The notes: generated by a model from the sequence alone, not told the origin. Positions 33,089-42,534 are shown, counted from the first letter of the stretch. The stretch: 64,000 bases of DNA from Opitutales bacterium (GCA_021772515.1 JAJFLU010000007.1:1-64000); one strand, 5' to 3'. Numbers and translations are program-made.

Positions 33089-33874
33089 ATGGTCACCATC
33101 GAGCATCTGGAGGTCCGCTACGGGAAAAACAAATCCCCTGCGTTAGCCATCGACAGCCTCCGCATCGAAGCGGGGGAGAGGGTCGCCGTGATCGGGCCGA
33201 GCGGGGCGGGCAAAAGCACTCTGCTTCGCTCGCTTAAAGGTTACGTGCAGCCGGTGCAGGGAAAAATCGAAATTTTGGGCTGTAATCTGCTTCTGGCCTC
33301 GCGCAGCCAGCGAAACCGGGTTAATCGGCGCATGGGGCTCATTTACCAGCAGTTTCACCTGGCGCCACGCATGACCGTTTGGCAAAATGTGCTCTGTGGG
33401 CGGCTGGGCGAGGCGAGGTCATTGCCTTCGCTGTTTGGCTATTTTCCGAAAAGGGATAGGCGAATCGCGTGGGAGGCGGTTTGCGAGGTGGGCCTGGCCG
33501 ATTTAGCACATCAAAGAGCGGGGACTCTCAGCGGGGGCGAGCAGCAGCGCGTCGCGGTGGCCCGTGCCCTCGCGCAGCGGCCTTCACTCATCCTGGCGGA
33601 CGAACCGGTATCGAGCCTCGATCCTTTGCGGGCGGGCGAAGTCCTGGAACTTTTAAGCGAGGTGCAAACCCATCATGATACCACGCTTTTTATGAGCCTG
33701 CATCAACCGCGACTGGCAAAAGCGTATGCCAAAAGAATAATCGGGCTGAGAAATGGCCGCGTGGTGTTCGACGGCCCTCCCGACGCGCTCACAACCTCAA
33801 CAATGGAAGGAATCTATGGTGGAAAAAACCTCCTCCAATTCGACGGCGACGATGCCGTCACCGGTTCCCGGTAA
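33089..33874 (+). CDS. PhnC-type ABC transporter ATP-binding protein
   Basis: A 261-residue ATPase: Walker [11 protein letters not shown]-loop LIYQQFHL, signature [15 protein letters not shown], Walker [14 protein letters not shown], and switch His in LFMSLHQP. The order and the [15 protein letters not shown] stretch resemble PhnC. It starts 9 bases after the binding protein and overlaps the permease gene at its end, so the three subunits are made from one message and form an importer at the inner membrane. Confidence 0.92.
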   Translation: MVTIEHLEVRYGKNKSPALAIDSLRIEAGERVAVIGPSGAGKSTLLRSLKGYVQPVQGKIEILGCNLLLASRSQRNRVNRRMGLIYQQFHLAPRMTVWQNVLCGRLGEARSLPSLFGYFPKRDRRIAWEAVCEVGLADLAHQRAGTLSGGEQQRVAVARALAQRPSLILADEPVSSLDPLRAGEVLELLSEVQTHHDTTLFMSLHQPRLAKAYAKRIIGLRNGRVVFDGPPDALTTSTMEGIYGGKNLLQFDGDDAVTGSR

Positions 33875-34664
33875 GGGAAAACGCCTGCTGGCCCAAGTGG
33901 CATTCCTCGCGGCGCTGATGGCTTTTTTGGGCTGGTCCTGGACAGGCACCGAGATGAATCTGTCCGAACTCGCCAATTCCGGGCCGAGATTGAGTAATTT
34001 CCTCTCCCGCATGTTCCCTCCGGATTTGACTTGGACCCCGACGGAAGCCCGGCCCTTCGTTCCCCCCCTTCGACTGGCCGGAGAAACGGTGGCCGTGACC
34101 CTGCAAATTTCCTTATTGGGCACTTTTCTGGGGACTCTGGCCGCTTTTGGGCTTGGTTTTCTGGCAGCGGAAAACCTCACGCCCCGTTGGGTTCACCATT
34201 CGGTAAAAACCTTTTTGGCGTTGCTGCGATCGATTCCCGTGCTCGTGCTGGCCCTGCTTTTTGTTGCGGCGGTTGGCCTTGGCCCATTTCCCGGAGTGCT
34301 GGCCATCGCCATCCACTCGATTGGGATGCTGGGCAAACTCTTTGCCGAACAATGCGAGAGCGCGGAATGGGGCGTTTGGGAAGCGCTCGACAGCGCCGGG
34401 GCCGGATGGCTGCAAAAAATTCGCTTCGCCATCTGGCCGCAGGTGGCGCCGCAGTTCGCCTCTCTCATCCTTTTCCGAATCGATATGAATATACGCGATT
34501 CGGCCGTACTCGGGTTCGTTGGAGTGGGGGGTCTTGGGCTTTGGATAGAAAACTATCGCCGGGCCTTCGACTACCAAAGCGTGGCCACGATGGTTATTGT
34601 GACCATGCTGGTCGTGCTGGCGGTCGAGCAAACGAGCATACAAATACGGCGCAGGTTGCGATGA
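33816..34664 (+). CDS. PhnE-type ABC transporter permease
   Basis: About 282 residues from the ATG at 33816, which follows GGAAGGAATCT. The frame is open further upstream inside phnC, but that part is out-of-frame phnC sequence. There is an N-terminal helix, a periplasmic loop, then five core helices. The permease EAA-like loop EQCESAEWGVWEALDSAGAG, which docks on the ATPase, is clear, followed by NIRDSAVLGFVGVGGLG. It overlaps the ATPase gene by 59 bases. The role is the membrane channel of the PhnDCE-type importer. Confidence 0.88.
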   Translation: MVEKTSSNSTATMPSPVPGKGKRLLAQVAFLAALMAFLGWSWTGTEMNLSELANSGPRLSNFLSRMFPPDLTWTPTEARPFVPPLRLAGETVAVTLQISLLGTFLGTLAAFGLGFLAAENLTPRWVHHSVKTFLALLRSIPVLVLALLFVAAVGLGPFPGVLAIAIHSIGMLGKLFAEQCESAEWGVWEALDSAGAGWLQKIRFAIWPQVAPQFASLILFRIDMNIRDSAVLGFVGVGGLGLWIENYRRAFDYQSVATMVIVTMLVVLAVEQTSIQIRRRLR

Positions 34665-34735
34665 ATCGGCGAGAGAAACGGGTTTTTCATTGTTCGATAT
34701 CGATAATTCTGTAAGCTATTTGGAGGGATGGAATC

Positions 34736-35395
34736 ATGGCAACCAGCACGGTAGAAAATTATGTAAAGCAAATCCTTTTGGAGCAGGAGCAATCCGAAGG
34801 ATCTCCCGTTCCTATGGGCAAAGTGGCCTCGGCGCTCGGGGTTGTGCCCGGAACGACCACCACGATGGCGAAATCCCTGGCCGACTCGGGTTTGGTCGAT
34901 TATGCTCCACGAATTGGGGTTCGGTTGACCGAAGAGGGAGAAAAACTGGCTTTACACGTCCTTCGCCGTCACAGGCTGATCGAACTTTTTTTGGTCAAGG
35001 TTCTCGGTCTCGGCTGGTCGGAAATTCACGAAGAGGCCGAAAAACTCGAGCATGTCATATCGGAACCGGTATTGGAACGAATCGACGCCCTCCTCGGATA
35101 CCCGACCGTGGATCCCCACGGAGATCCCATACCGTCAGCCAAGGGCAAGATGGATATTCGGCGCCTCGAGAATCTATCAAGCAGCCCGATTGGCAAGCGG
35201 TTGCGCATCGCCCGGATAACGGATCAGGAGCCCGAGTTCCTTCGATTCATCGAAAAAAACGGTCTGCAACCGGGGGCGGAAATCAAAGTATTGGAGCTGA
35301 ACCAGATCGCCGATACCATCAGTCTTAGCCTGAGCGATGACGAAGCGGTGATGACTATCGGTGTGAGCGCCGCCAAAAAAATATTGGTGGAGTGA
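34736..35395 (+). CDS. DtxR/MntR family metal-dependent transcriptional repressor
   Basis: A 219-residue regulator preceded by a strong GGAGGG site. The N-terminal winged helix (STVENYVKQILLEQ, GKVASALGVVPGTTTTMAKSLADSGLVDY) is followed by the metal-binding and dimerisation region (HRLIELFLVKVLGLGWSEIHEEAEKLEHVIS with Glu and His ligands, GYPTVDPHGDPIP) and a C-terminal FeoA/SH3-like domain from about residue 145. DtxR proteins sense Fe or Mn. It lies 70 bases behind the PhnE gene in the same direction, making control of the preceding peroxidase/importer operon likely, although no operator could be identified. Confidence 0.9.
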   Translation: MATSTVENYVKQILLEQEQSEGSPVPMGKVASALGVVPGTTTTMAKSLADSGLVDYAPRIGVRLTEEGEKLALHVLRRHRLIELFLVKVLGLGWSEIHEEAEKLEHVISEPVLERIDALLGYPTVDPHGDPIPSAKGKMDIRRLENLSSSPIGKRLRIARITDQEPEFLRFIEKNGLQPGAEIKVLELNQIADTISLSLSDDEAVMTIGVSAAKKILVE

Positions 35396-35423
35396 GGGAG
35401 CAAGTACGTTCGCCAGTGGTTGG

Positions 35424-35801
35424 TTAACCGTCCAAATTCATGCCCTTTTTCAGAAGCATGTCATTGGCATTGGCAAAACTGCTGGTGGTCGCTACGAGCC
35501 GCTCGGCCAATTCCTGCATAATCAGTTTGGTCAACCGTGGGCTTGTATCGATGATTTCATTGATACTGTTTCCAACCAGGACCAAGCTGCAATCGGTTTG
35601 GGCAACCACGCTGCAAGAGCGCCTTTCCTCCAGCACTACGCTGATCTCACCAATAATGCTATTGGGGGTATCGATCTCACAAACAAGCTTGTCCCCTTTT
35701 CGGATTTCCAAGGTTCCGCTTTCCAGGACAAAAAGCCGAGTGTCGCTCGCCCCTTCATTGATGAGCACTTCCCCTGCTGGGCAACTAACGGGTCTGTTCA
35801 T
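35424..35801 (-). CDS. Single-domain cyclic nucleotide-binding (CAP_ED-like) protein
   Basis: A 125-residue protein, MNRPVSCPAGEVLINEGASD onward, with the same stand-alone beta-roll as the 29198 gene: LFVLESGTLEIRKGDKLVCE, SIIGEISVVLEERRSCSVVAQ, then a helix. GEISVVLEERRSCSV sits where the phosphate-binding cassette (FGExxLL...RxA) should be, and the invariant Arg is followed by Ser-Cys. No output domain is present. The two small paralogues in one window suggest a family used as stand-alone sensors. It converges with the DtxR gene. Confidence 0.75.
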   Translation of the reverse strand: MNRPVSCPAGEVLINEGASDTRLFVLESGTLEIRKGDKLVCEIDTPNSIIGEISVVLEERRSCSVVAQTDCSLVLVGNSINEIIDTSPRLTKLIMQELAERLVATTSSFANANDMLLKKGMNLDG

Positions 35802-35936
35802 TGATAATTTTTTTCAATTCCTAGCTCTGATCAAGAGAATTCAATACATCTATCAGGAAAATTTGCAATATTCAAGTACAGACTAGGGGTTAAAAAATAT
35901 TTCCGTGAGGGTATTGGATCCAAGGCGATTATCCTG

Positions 35937-36332
35937 TCATCTCTCTTCGAGTAGATGCCATTGAATATTTTTTAGGGGCGCTCGTCGACCACTTTTTTCA
36001 GGTGCGTAATTTTTTTCGAGATAATCCAGAATCGCGTCCTCGTTACTCCCCAAGTCCCATAATTTTTGGGTTTTTTGCATCCAGCGAATCAGATTCTTCC
36101 ATCCCTCGCGAGAGGCCCGGTTTTGGGCTATCAATTTTCCGGAATGGCAGCCGAGGCAATTGGCCGCCACAAGTTCAAAGCCCTCATCTATTATTAGCCC
36201 CGTGGTTTCATGGACCTTGACCTTGGTCTCAACACTAACCGAAGAATCCTGGCCGTTGCTTTCAGAAAAGATGTAACCCAGATAAAGTCCACCCACGATC
36301 AATGGGCAGAGGATTGCTTTAACGGGCGGCAT
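35937..36332 (-). CDS. Small c-type cytochrome, SorB-like subunit
   Basis: About 131 residues from the ATG at 36332. A TTG at 36344 would leave only one base to the upstream stop. An N-terminal signal or anchor helix is followed by one haem site ANCLGCHSGKLIAQ and a helical monohaem domain (WKNLIRWMQKTQKLWDLGSN, AILDYLEKNYAP, whose downstream Met is not evident). It follows the molybdenum sulfite oxidase-like gene by 13 bases. That pairing is the SorAB arrangement, where this subunit passes electrons from sulfite to the respiratory chain. Confidence 0.83.
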   Translation of the reverse strand: MPPVKAILCPLIVGGLYLGYIFSESNGQDSSVSVETKVKVHETTGLIIDEGFELVAANCLGCHSGKLIAQNRASREGWKNLIRWMQKTQKLWDLGSNEDAILDYLEKNYAPEKSGRRAPLKNIQWHLLEER

Positions 36333-36345
36333 GGCTCTGGTCAAC

Positions 36346-37584
36346 TTATACTATTTTAACGGCAATCCGGTGCGATGCGTTATTGAGGTAGCCCTTGGGG
36401 TTCCAGCCGGGAACCACCATTGGCTGGGATTTACCACGGCTATCGGAGGCGCGCGCCCAGACTTCGTAATAGCCTTTTCCTGGAAAATCGAGCGTTGTCC
36501 GCCAGCGCTGCCAGGCCAGGCGGTTTGCCGGTGACGCCAGTTGGCAGGCCTGCCAGGTTGCGCCAAAATCGATCGAGGTGTCCATGGCGGAAACCTCAAA
36601 ATCGCCCGCCCAGGCATGTCCTCTGACCGCCAGTGGCCTTCCCTCCCCAATGACCGCTCCCGTTTGCGGATAGGTGATAAGGGATTTGACCGGCATGGAT
36701 TCGATGATGCACATGTCCTCCTCGGCCACTTTGGAACCCGGCGCCACCGGCTCACAGGGAACCCGATAGGATTTACCGCCCATTTTCTGGCCGTCATGGA
36801 TTTTGTTGCGAATAACGATTTTTGAAAGCCATTTTCCGCTCGTGGATGCCGGCCAACCGCCGAAGACCAGGCGCAAGGGATACCCGTTCATGGCGGGCAA
36901 GTCCTTTCCGTTCATGGCCCAAACGATCAGCGATTCGGCCTCGAGAGCCTTATTCATGGGAACGCCTCTGGAAATGGAATTTTTTTCGGGATCTCCGCTT
37001 AGGTGGCGATCTTCACCGTAGTAGCCAATGTAAACCGCATCGTCCTTGATTCCCGCGTTTTCAAGCACATCCCGAAGCCGCACTCCGGTCCACTCCGGGC
37101 AGCCGACCGCCCCGGTTGTCCATTGATTTCCGCTTGCGGGAGGGTTAAACTCGCTTCTTCCGTTGCCACCACACTCGATGGTGAGCCGCATGGTATGGTG
37201 GGGGAATTTCGATTTCAACTCCGCCAGGGAAAACGTTTTTTCGCGAACGGCCGACTCTCCGCCAACCGTCAGCGTCCATTTGGTCACGTCCGGCCGACTT
37301 GGAGGAATGCCATTGTTGCGGATAAAAAGTCGCTCGGCGGAGGTAATTTCCTCGTCAAGCAGGTGGGCGGGAGTTTCCACATTCCAGGGCCGGTCATTTA
37401 AAATGGTCAGCCCAGAGTGTTTTCCGATGATGTCATAAGGATCATTGGCCGCACCGAGAAAACTCGGCCCAAATGACGATCCCAAGGCGGCAAGGGCGCT
37501 TTTTTTCAAGAATCCCCGGCGGGATAAAAAACCGCGAATCCTTAATTCCTTAAACGAATCTTCGGTATGTGGAAAATTTTCCAT
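36346..37584 (-). CDS. Molybdenum-dependent sulfite dehydrogenase/oxidase-like catalytic subunit
   Basis: About 412 residues from the ATG at 37584; a TTG at 37632 would overlap the next gene. The N terminus carries a Tat signal (LSRRGFLKKSALAALG). The sulfite oxidase domain shows TIECGGNGRS with the Mo-binding Cys (about 138), GAVGCPEWTGVRLRDVLENAG, and a C-terminal dimerisation domain (GHAWAGDFEVSAMDTSIDFG, WQRWRTTLDFPGKGYYEVWARA). It should oxidise sulfite to sulfate in the periplasm with the downstream cytochrome. Cofactor genes lie at 61.4-64 kb. Confidence 0.9.
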   Translation of the reverse strand: MENFPHTEDSFKELRIRGFLSRRGFLKKSALAALGSSFGPSFLGAANDPYDIIGKHSGLTILNDRPWNVETPAHLLDEEITSAERLFIRNNGIPPSRPDVTKWTLTVGGESAVREKTFSLAELKSKFPHHTMRLTIECGGNGRSEFNPPASGNQWTTGAVGCPEWTGVRLRDVLENAGIKDDAVYIGYYGEDRHLSGDPEKNSISRGVPMNKALEAESLIVWAMNGKDLPAMNGYPLRLVFGGWPASTSGKWLSKIVIRNKIHDGQKMGGKSYRVPCEPVAPGSKVAEEDMCIIESMPVKSLITYPQTGAVIGEGRPLAVRGHAWAGDFEVSAMDTSIDFGATWQACQLASPANRLAWQRWRTTLDFPGKGYYEVWARASDSRGKSQPMVVPGWNPKGYLNNASHRIAVKIV

Positions 37585-37600
37585 ATTTCCCGGGATGAGG

Positions 37601-38170
37601 TTATTTTCGTTCGTAATGGATATGCCAGGCAACCTTCCAGGTGGCCCCCTGGTCGTCCGAACGCTCCCAATTCCAATCGAATTGGTTTTCCTTGATATTA
37701 TGCCAAACCATTCGCTGGAGAAACTTTTTCCCTTCCTTGCCGGCTTCGCGGGATAGAATCATGCGACCATCTTCTTCCAAACCTCCGGTGAAATCGAGGT
37801 AACCGCTTTCGTTGTCCACCCAGGTTTGTTTCCAGATTTTCAGGGGTTTTACGAAAACGGTATAGCTTTGCCCAACCAGGTGGATCGACGGCTTGCCGTT
37901 GAAAGATTCCTTTATGACCTGATCTTCGAGAATTTTGGTGATGGTATTGGTTCCTTTGCCGCCATCTTTCCAGGTCAGGTTCCATTCTCCGAGCCAGAAA
38001 TCGAATTGCTTCTGCATTTCCTGGAGTTCTTCCGCCTCGGCAGAAGCCTTTTCGGGGGGTTTGGCGGAATCGGCATCCTCCGCGCGAATTGCCCCCGGCA
38101 AAAGGAGGCAGGTTACAATCAATGATAAGAGCGAGATGACAACGAGTGGGTGGGGGTGGGATTTTTTCAT
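37601..38170 (-). CDS. Exported DUF1579-like hypothetical protein
   Basis: About 189 residues from the ATG at 38170 (a GTG at 38179 is possible). A signal peptide (about residues 8-28, ending AIRAEDA) precedes an Ala/Glu-rich helix and a beta-rich domain containing FDFWLGEWNLTWKDG, reminiscent of the DUF1579 opening (FLxGxWxG), then KIWKQTWVDNESGYLDFTG and NQFDWNWERSDDQGATWKV. It may bind a small molecule in a lipocalin-like barrel. It lies just upstream of the sulfite dehydrogenase genes on the same strand, so it may be part of that operon. The function is unknown. Confidence 0.7.
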   Translation of the reverse strand: MKKSHPHPLVVISLLSLIVTCLLLPGAIRAEDADSAKPPEKASAEAEELQEMQKQFDFWLGEWNLTWKDGGKGTNTITKILEDQVIKESFNGKPSIHLVGQSYTVFVKPLKIWKQTWVDNESGYLDFTGGLEEDGRMILSREAGKEGKKFLQRMVWHNIKENQFDWNWERSDDQGATWKVAWHIHYERK

Positions 38171-38228
38171 AATGACCACTTTTTAATAAAATAAAAGGTG
38201 GTGGCAATTGAAAACCCGTTTCTCAGGC

Positions 38229-41200
38229 TCAGAGACCCGTCAGCTCACCTTTTTGCAGGATATTGGATTTGTATAATTTATCTCCCAAAACGAGAAGGGC
38301 CGGGGTCAACACCAGTGTAAGTAGCGTTGCGAAAGCCAGACCGAAGGCCACGGTCGTCGCCAATTGAGTCCACCATTGAGTCGAGGGGGCATCATAGGTG
38401 ATGTTGCGGGTGAAAAAATCGATGTTGACCTTAAAGACCATCGGCAGAAGCCCCAGAATCGTGGTGACAGTGGTGAGCAAAACGGGCCGCAAACGCTGGG
38501 AGGCGGTTCGCAAAACGGCGTCGAAGGTAGGCGCGCCATTAAGTATATGATAGTCGAATGTGTCGATGAGCACGATGTTGTTGTTTACCACTATCCCGGC
38601 CAGGGAAATAACCCCGATCCCGGCCATGACAATACCAAAGGGCTGCCCCGTGATGAGAAGCCCCAAAAATACCCCGACGGTGGAAAATACCACGGCGGTA
38701 AGAATCAGAAAAGCCTGGTAAAAACTATTGAATTGGGTAACGAGGATGATCCCCATCATAAAGAGCGCCACGAGGAATGCCTTCATCAAAAATGCTTTCG
38801 ATTTTTCCTGCTCCTCGTCCTCTCCCCTGAATTTCCAGTTGACGTCGGGATTCAGGTTGGCTTCCTCCTCCATCCACTTTCGAAGCTCTTTTACCTTTTC
38901 ATCCGGTAAAACACCGGGTTCCACCTCTGCCGATATTTCCAGAACGCGGTGGGAATCGGTCCGGTCGATTTTACCCACTTTGGGAGCCGCTTTTCGTTGA
39001 ATAAAGTTTTTTATCGGCACCAGCCCAGCGGCGGTGGCCACCCGTAATTGTTCAATCTGATCCAGATGACGGCTGTTCTGCGGATAACGCACTTTGATAT
39101 CAATTTCGTCATCAGCCCCATCCGGTCGGTAGGTGCCCACATTCAATCCGTTGGTGACAAATTGGACGGCATTTCCAACGAGCGCAATATCCGCTCCATA
39201 GCGGCTGGATTCAGCGCGATCGACATTGATCTGCCATTCGATGCCGGGGACAGCGCGGGCATCCTCGATATCCTTGAGTCCCTTCATCGATTCCATTTTT
39301 CCCAGGGTCTTGACCAGAGCCGGTTCAATCAATTGGGGAAATTTTGAGCTAAATTCTATTTGGATGGCCTTTCCCGTGGGGGGACCCGCCTCCTGTTTTC
39401 GCTCGGTGATAATCAATCCATCGAGTTCCTGCGTCCGCTCGCGGATCCTTTCGAGAATTTTGTCGGCCTTGTCGCGAACCTGCCAATCCTCGAATTCCAA
39501 CTGAATGATACCATGCACATCGTCGGCAAAATTCCCGCCGCGAAAGCTGGCTTTGCTACGGGCGTAAACCGATTTTACCCCATCTGCCCGCAACACCTCT
39601 TCCTCCACTTCACGGACTAATTTATCGATCTCCCAGACGGAGAGATTCCCCCTCATGCGTACAAGGAGACTGGCGGAGGGAGGTTCCACATCGGGGAAAA
39701 ACTCCACCCCTTTGCCGAACTTTCCGTAGAGGAAGGCAACGGAAAAGAGCGAGACGATCGCAACAATTACAACAATAACAGGATGATGCAGAATACGACG
39801 CAGTATCCTCACATACCACCCGGTGAATCCGGTCAAATCGTCCAGGCTTCCACCCTCGGCAGCGTCCAGACTACGCATGGTTTCGGGGCTGGCAGGCCCC
39901 GGTTTGCCAAATATGCCACCCAAGGTGGGGACAAAGACCAGAGCCATAAAGAGGGAGGCCGTTAAAGTGGCAATGAGAGTAATGGGCAAAAACTTCATGA
40001 ATTCGCCTATGATTCCGGGCCAGAAAAGAAGCGGCATAAATGCGGCTAAGGTAGTAACGGTGGAGGCAATGATCGGCAGGGACATCCGCACCGAAGCCTG
40101 CAAATAGGCATTTTTTCGGGGAATGCCCTCGGACATCTTGCGATCGGCGAATTCCGTTACCACGATCGCCCCATCGACGAGCATTCCCACCGACAGAATG
40201 AGGCTGAAAAGGACCACCACATTGACGGTTAACCCGAGAGCGGAGAGGACCAAAATCCCCGCCAAAAAGGAGCCCGGTATTGCGATGCCGACAAGCAGCC
40301 CGGTTCGCCAACCGAGAGCCGCCACCACCACGATCATAACCAATATGATGGCGCTGATGACATTGTTTTGCAGATCCGTGAGCATCTCCTTGATGTCTTT
40401 GGATTGGTCATTGGAATAGGAAACCGATAACCCCTCCGGCCAATTTTGCCGCTCGACCTCGATGAGCGCCTTGGTTTTGTCCACCGCGTCGATGACGTTT
40501 TCACCGACCCGTTTTTTAACTTCCAGGGTGACTGCGGGCAGGCCATCTACGCGCGCGAACCCTCCGGGATCCTTAAAGGTTCTGCGCACCACTCCGATAT
40601 CCTGCAGGGTCACTACGCTGTCGCCAATTACCTTGACGGGCAGTTCCAGAATATCGTTAACCGACTCGAAAAGACCGGGCACTTTGATGGGGATGCGGCC
40701 CGCGCCGGAGTCGAGAGTTCCCGCCGCGACGAGCTTGTTATTGCGCTCGGCGGTGGCAAAAATCTCCACCTGTTTGAGGTCGTAGGTGTCCAGAACTACG
40801 GGATCGACCAATATCTCGACCACTTCTTCGCGGTCGCCTCCGATATCCACTTCGAGAACCTCGCCGATCCCCTCGAGCTCATCTTTGAGATTACGCGCAA
40901 GGCGCACCAGTTGCCGCTCGGGCACATCACCGGACAGGCTGATCGTGATTACCGGCTCGAGGGCCAGGTTGATTTCATTGACGATGGGCTCCTCGGTCTC
41001 ATCGGGCAACTCGGGTTTAGCCAAATCTACGGCTTCACGAACGTCGTTGAGGGCTTCGTCGATATCGAATCCGGCCTCGAATTCGAGAGTCACACTGGCG
41101 CTGCCCTCGGTGGCCCGCGCGGTCATTTCTTTAACTCCTTCGATGCTGCGCAACTCCTTTTCCATGGGCCGCACAAGCAGGCGCTCACCGTCTTCGGGCG

Positions 41201-41369
41201 AAATCCCCTCATGAACCATGGCCACATAAATCCAGGGCACCGTAATGTCGGGATTGGATTCCTTGGGAATCGTCACATAGGCGTAAACTCCCGAGACAAG
41301 AATCAGGGATAGGAACATCAGCCCCGTGCGGGAGTGGGCCAGACAGACTGAGATAAAGCTCTTAATCAT
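38229..41369 (-). CDS. RND family efflux transporter permease
   Basis: A 1046-residue inner-membrane proton antiporter, the typical length of AcrB-type pumps. Visible: first helix TGLMFLSLILVSGVYAYVTI, IPKESNPDI (a frequent RND start), the proton-relay helix SVGMLVDGAIVVTEFADRK with its Asp, LPLLFWPG-type periplasmic loops, and the repeated second half ending LTLVLTPALLVLGDKL. It acts as a trimer with the adaptor encoded just upstream (34-base gap). No TolC-like outer-membrane gene is adjacent, so that part must come from elsewhere. Specificity cannot be read from sequence. Confidence 0.93.
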   Translation of the reverse strand: MIKSFISVCLAHSRTGLMFLSLILVSGVYAYVTIPKESNPDITVPWIYVAMVHEGISPEDGERLLVRPMEKELRSIEGVKEMTARATEGSASVTLEFEAGFDIDEALNDVREAVDLAKPELPDETEEPIVNEINLALEPVITISLSGDVPERQLVRLARNLKDELEGIGEVLEVDIGGDREEVVEILVDPVVLDTYDLKQVEIFATAERNNKLVAAGTLDSGAGRIPIKVPGLFESVNDILELPVKVIGDSVVTLQDIGVVRRTFKDPGGFARVDGLPAVTLEVKKRVGENVIDAVDKTKALIEVERQNWPEGLSVSYSNDQSKDIKEMLTDLQNNVISAIILVMIVVVAALGWRTGLLVGIAIPGSFLAGILVLSALGLTVNVVVLFSLILSVGMLVDGAIVVTEFADRKMSEGIPRKNAYLQASVRMSLPIIASTVTTLAAFMPLLFWPGIIGEFMKFLPITLIATLTASLFMALVFVPTLGGIFGKPGPASPETMRSLDAAEGGSLDDLTGFTGWYVRILRRILHHPVIVVIVAIVSLFSVAFLYGKFGKGVEFFPDVEPPSASLLVRMRGNLSVWEIDKLVREVEEEVLRADGVKSVYARSKASFRGGNFADDVHGIIQLEFEDWQVRDKADKILERIRERTQELDGLIITERKQEAGPPTGKAIQIEFSSKFPQLIEPALVKTLGKMESMKGLKDIEDARAVPGIEWQINVDRAESSRYGADIALVGNAVQFVTNGLNVGTYRPDGADDEIDIKVRYPQNSRHLDQIEQLRVATAAGLVPIKNFIQRKAAPKVGKIDRTDSHRVLEISAEVEPGVLPDEKVKELRKWMEEEANLNPDVNWKFRGEDEEQEKSKAFLMKAFLVALFMMGIILVTQFNSFYQAFLILTAVVFSTVGVFLGLLITGQPFGIVMAGIGVISLAGIVVNNNIVLIDTFDYHILNGAPTFDAVLRTASQRLRPVLLTTVTTILGLLPMVFKVNIDFFTRNITYDAPSTQWWTQLATTVAFGLAFATLLTLVLTPALLVLGDKLYKSNILQKGELTGL

Positions 41370-41403
41370 CGGTCATTGATTGATAATCGCCTTGGTGGCT
41401 TCT

Positions 41404-42534
41404 TCACTCCTCTAATTGGCCTACCTGATGTCGATCTTCGGCATCGACGGGGAGCTCTTCCGAGCTTTCCAGATTTGCGTGAACCTTATCTCCCTCTCTG
41501 GCGAAACCCTGCCCGACGGTGATAATTCTGGCCACATCGGGTAAGCCCGATAACCAGACCCCATCGGTCTCGGCCTTAACCAATTGAGCCGGGATGAATA
41601 AAACGGTGTCTTCTTTATCGACGATCTTTATTCCGAGCACACCTTGGTCGTTCAGTGAAAGTAAGGCCGGAGACAGGTAGTGGGCCTGAGTGGTTTCCAC
41701 CGGCACAAACATGAGGCCGGTAAGACCGGCGGGAATGCGCGAACCGGGGTTATTTACTTCAATTTCGATACTAAAAGTGCGGCTCTCCTCCTCGGAATAA
41801 GGGGAAATGTAGCGTAGACGCCCGGAAACAATGTCCCCCGAAGCCAATTCCGCCTTTCCGACCATACCCAATTTCAAATCGTCGATTTCGCGTTCGGTGA
41901 CTCTTCCTTTAATTATCAATGGATCCAGTTCGAGCAGGAGTCCCACGGGGTCGCCCACCTGTAAGTAATCACCATTTTCAATATACCGTTCCCCCAAAAC
42001 ACCATCGAATGGAGCCAAAATGCTTGTTTTCTCGATGTCGATGGAAATGGTTTCAACACGCAGCCGCGCGTCTTCCAGGCTGGCATAGGATTCGGCCAGT
42101 TTGGTCTCGGCCTGATAGCCCTTTTCCGCCAGGTCGCTGGAGGCTTCGTATTCGAGCTGTCGCTGCTCCAAAACGGCTTTGGCCTGCGCAAGTTGTTTAT
42201 CCCGGTCGCGAATTTCAATTTCGGCGATCAGGTCTCCCTTTTTTACAATAGTGCCCCTCTCGGCGCCCACCGTTACGATGCGGCCAACGGTTTCGGCGCG
42301 TAGTTCCACCCGGCGGGCAGCGTCCGTCTTTCCGTGGATAATCACCTCTCGCACCACTGGCTGGGCAGATTGTTTTCTCACCCGCACACCAAACAGAGCG
42401 CTCTCCTCCTTTTTCGCTGGCTGCTGCTCAAGCGCCGCTCCTTTTTCCTCTTCATCCTTGGTAAAGAGCCCGGAGCCCAGCCATAATAAGAGGACGGCAA
42501 AAATGCTGAGAGCAATAATAACTGATTTATTCAT
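41404..42534 (-). CDS. RND efflux periplasmic adaptor (membrane fusion protein)
   Basis: About 376 residues from the ATG at 42534. There is one N-terminal membrane anchor (VIIALSIFAVLLLWLGSGLF), then a barrel and lipoyl half (GKTDAARRVELRAETVGRI, KKGDLIAEIEIRD), an alpha-helical hairpin (AKAVLEQRQLEYEASSDLAEK), a second lipoyl half (ILAPFDGVLGERYIENGDYL) and a beta-barrel (TEREIDDLKLGMVGKAELA). It links the RND pump to the outer-membrane channel. It is upstream of the pump gene and presumably cotranscribed. Confidence 0.92.
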   Translation of the reverse strand: MNKSVIIALSIFAVLLLWLGSGLFTKDEEEKGAALEQQPAKKEESALFGVRVRKQSAQPVVREVIIHGKTDAARRVELRAETVGRIVTVGAERGTIVKKGDLIAEIEIRDRDKQLAQAKAVLEQRQLEYEASSDLAEKGYQAETKLAESYASLEDARLRVETISIDIEKTSILAPFDGVLGERYIENGDYLQVGDPVGLLLELDPLIIKGRVTEREIDDLKLGMVGKAELASGDIVSGRLRYISPYSEEESRTFSIEIEVNNPGSRIPAGLTGLMFVPVETTQAHYLSPALLSLNDQGVLGIKIVDKEDTVLFIPAQLVKAETDGVWLSGLPDVARIITVGQGFAREGDKVHANLESSEELPVDAEDRHQVGQLEE

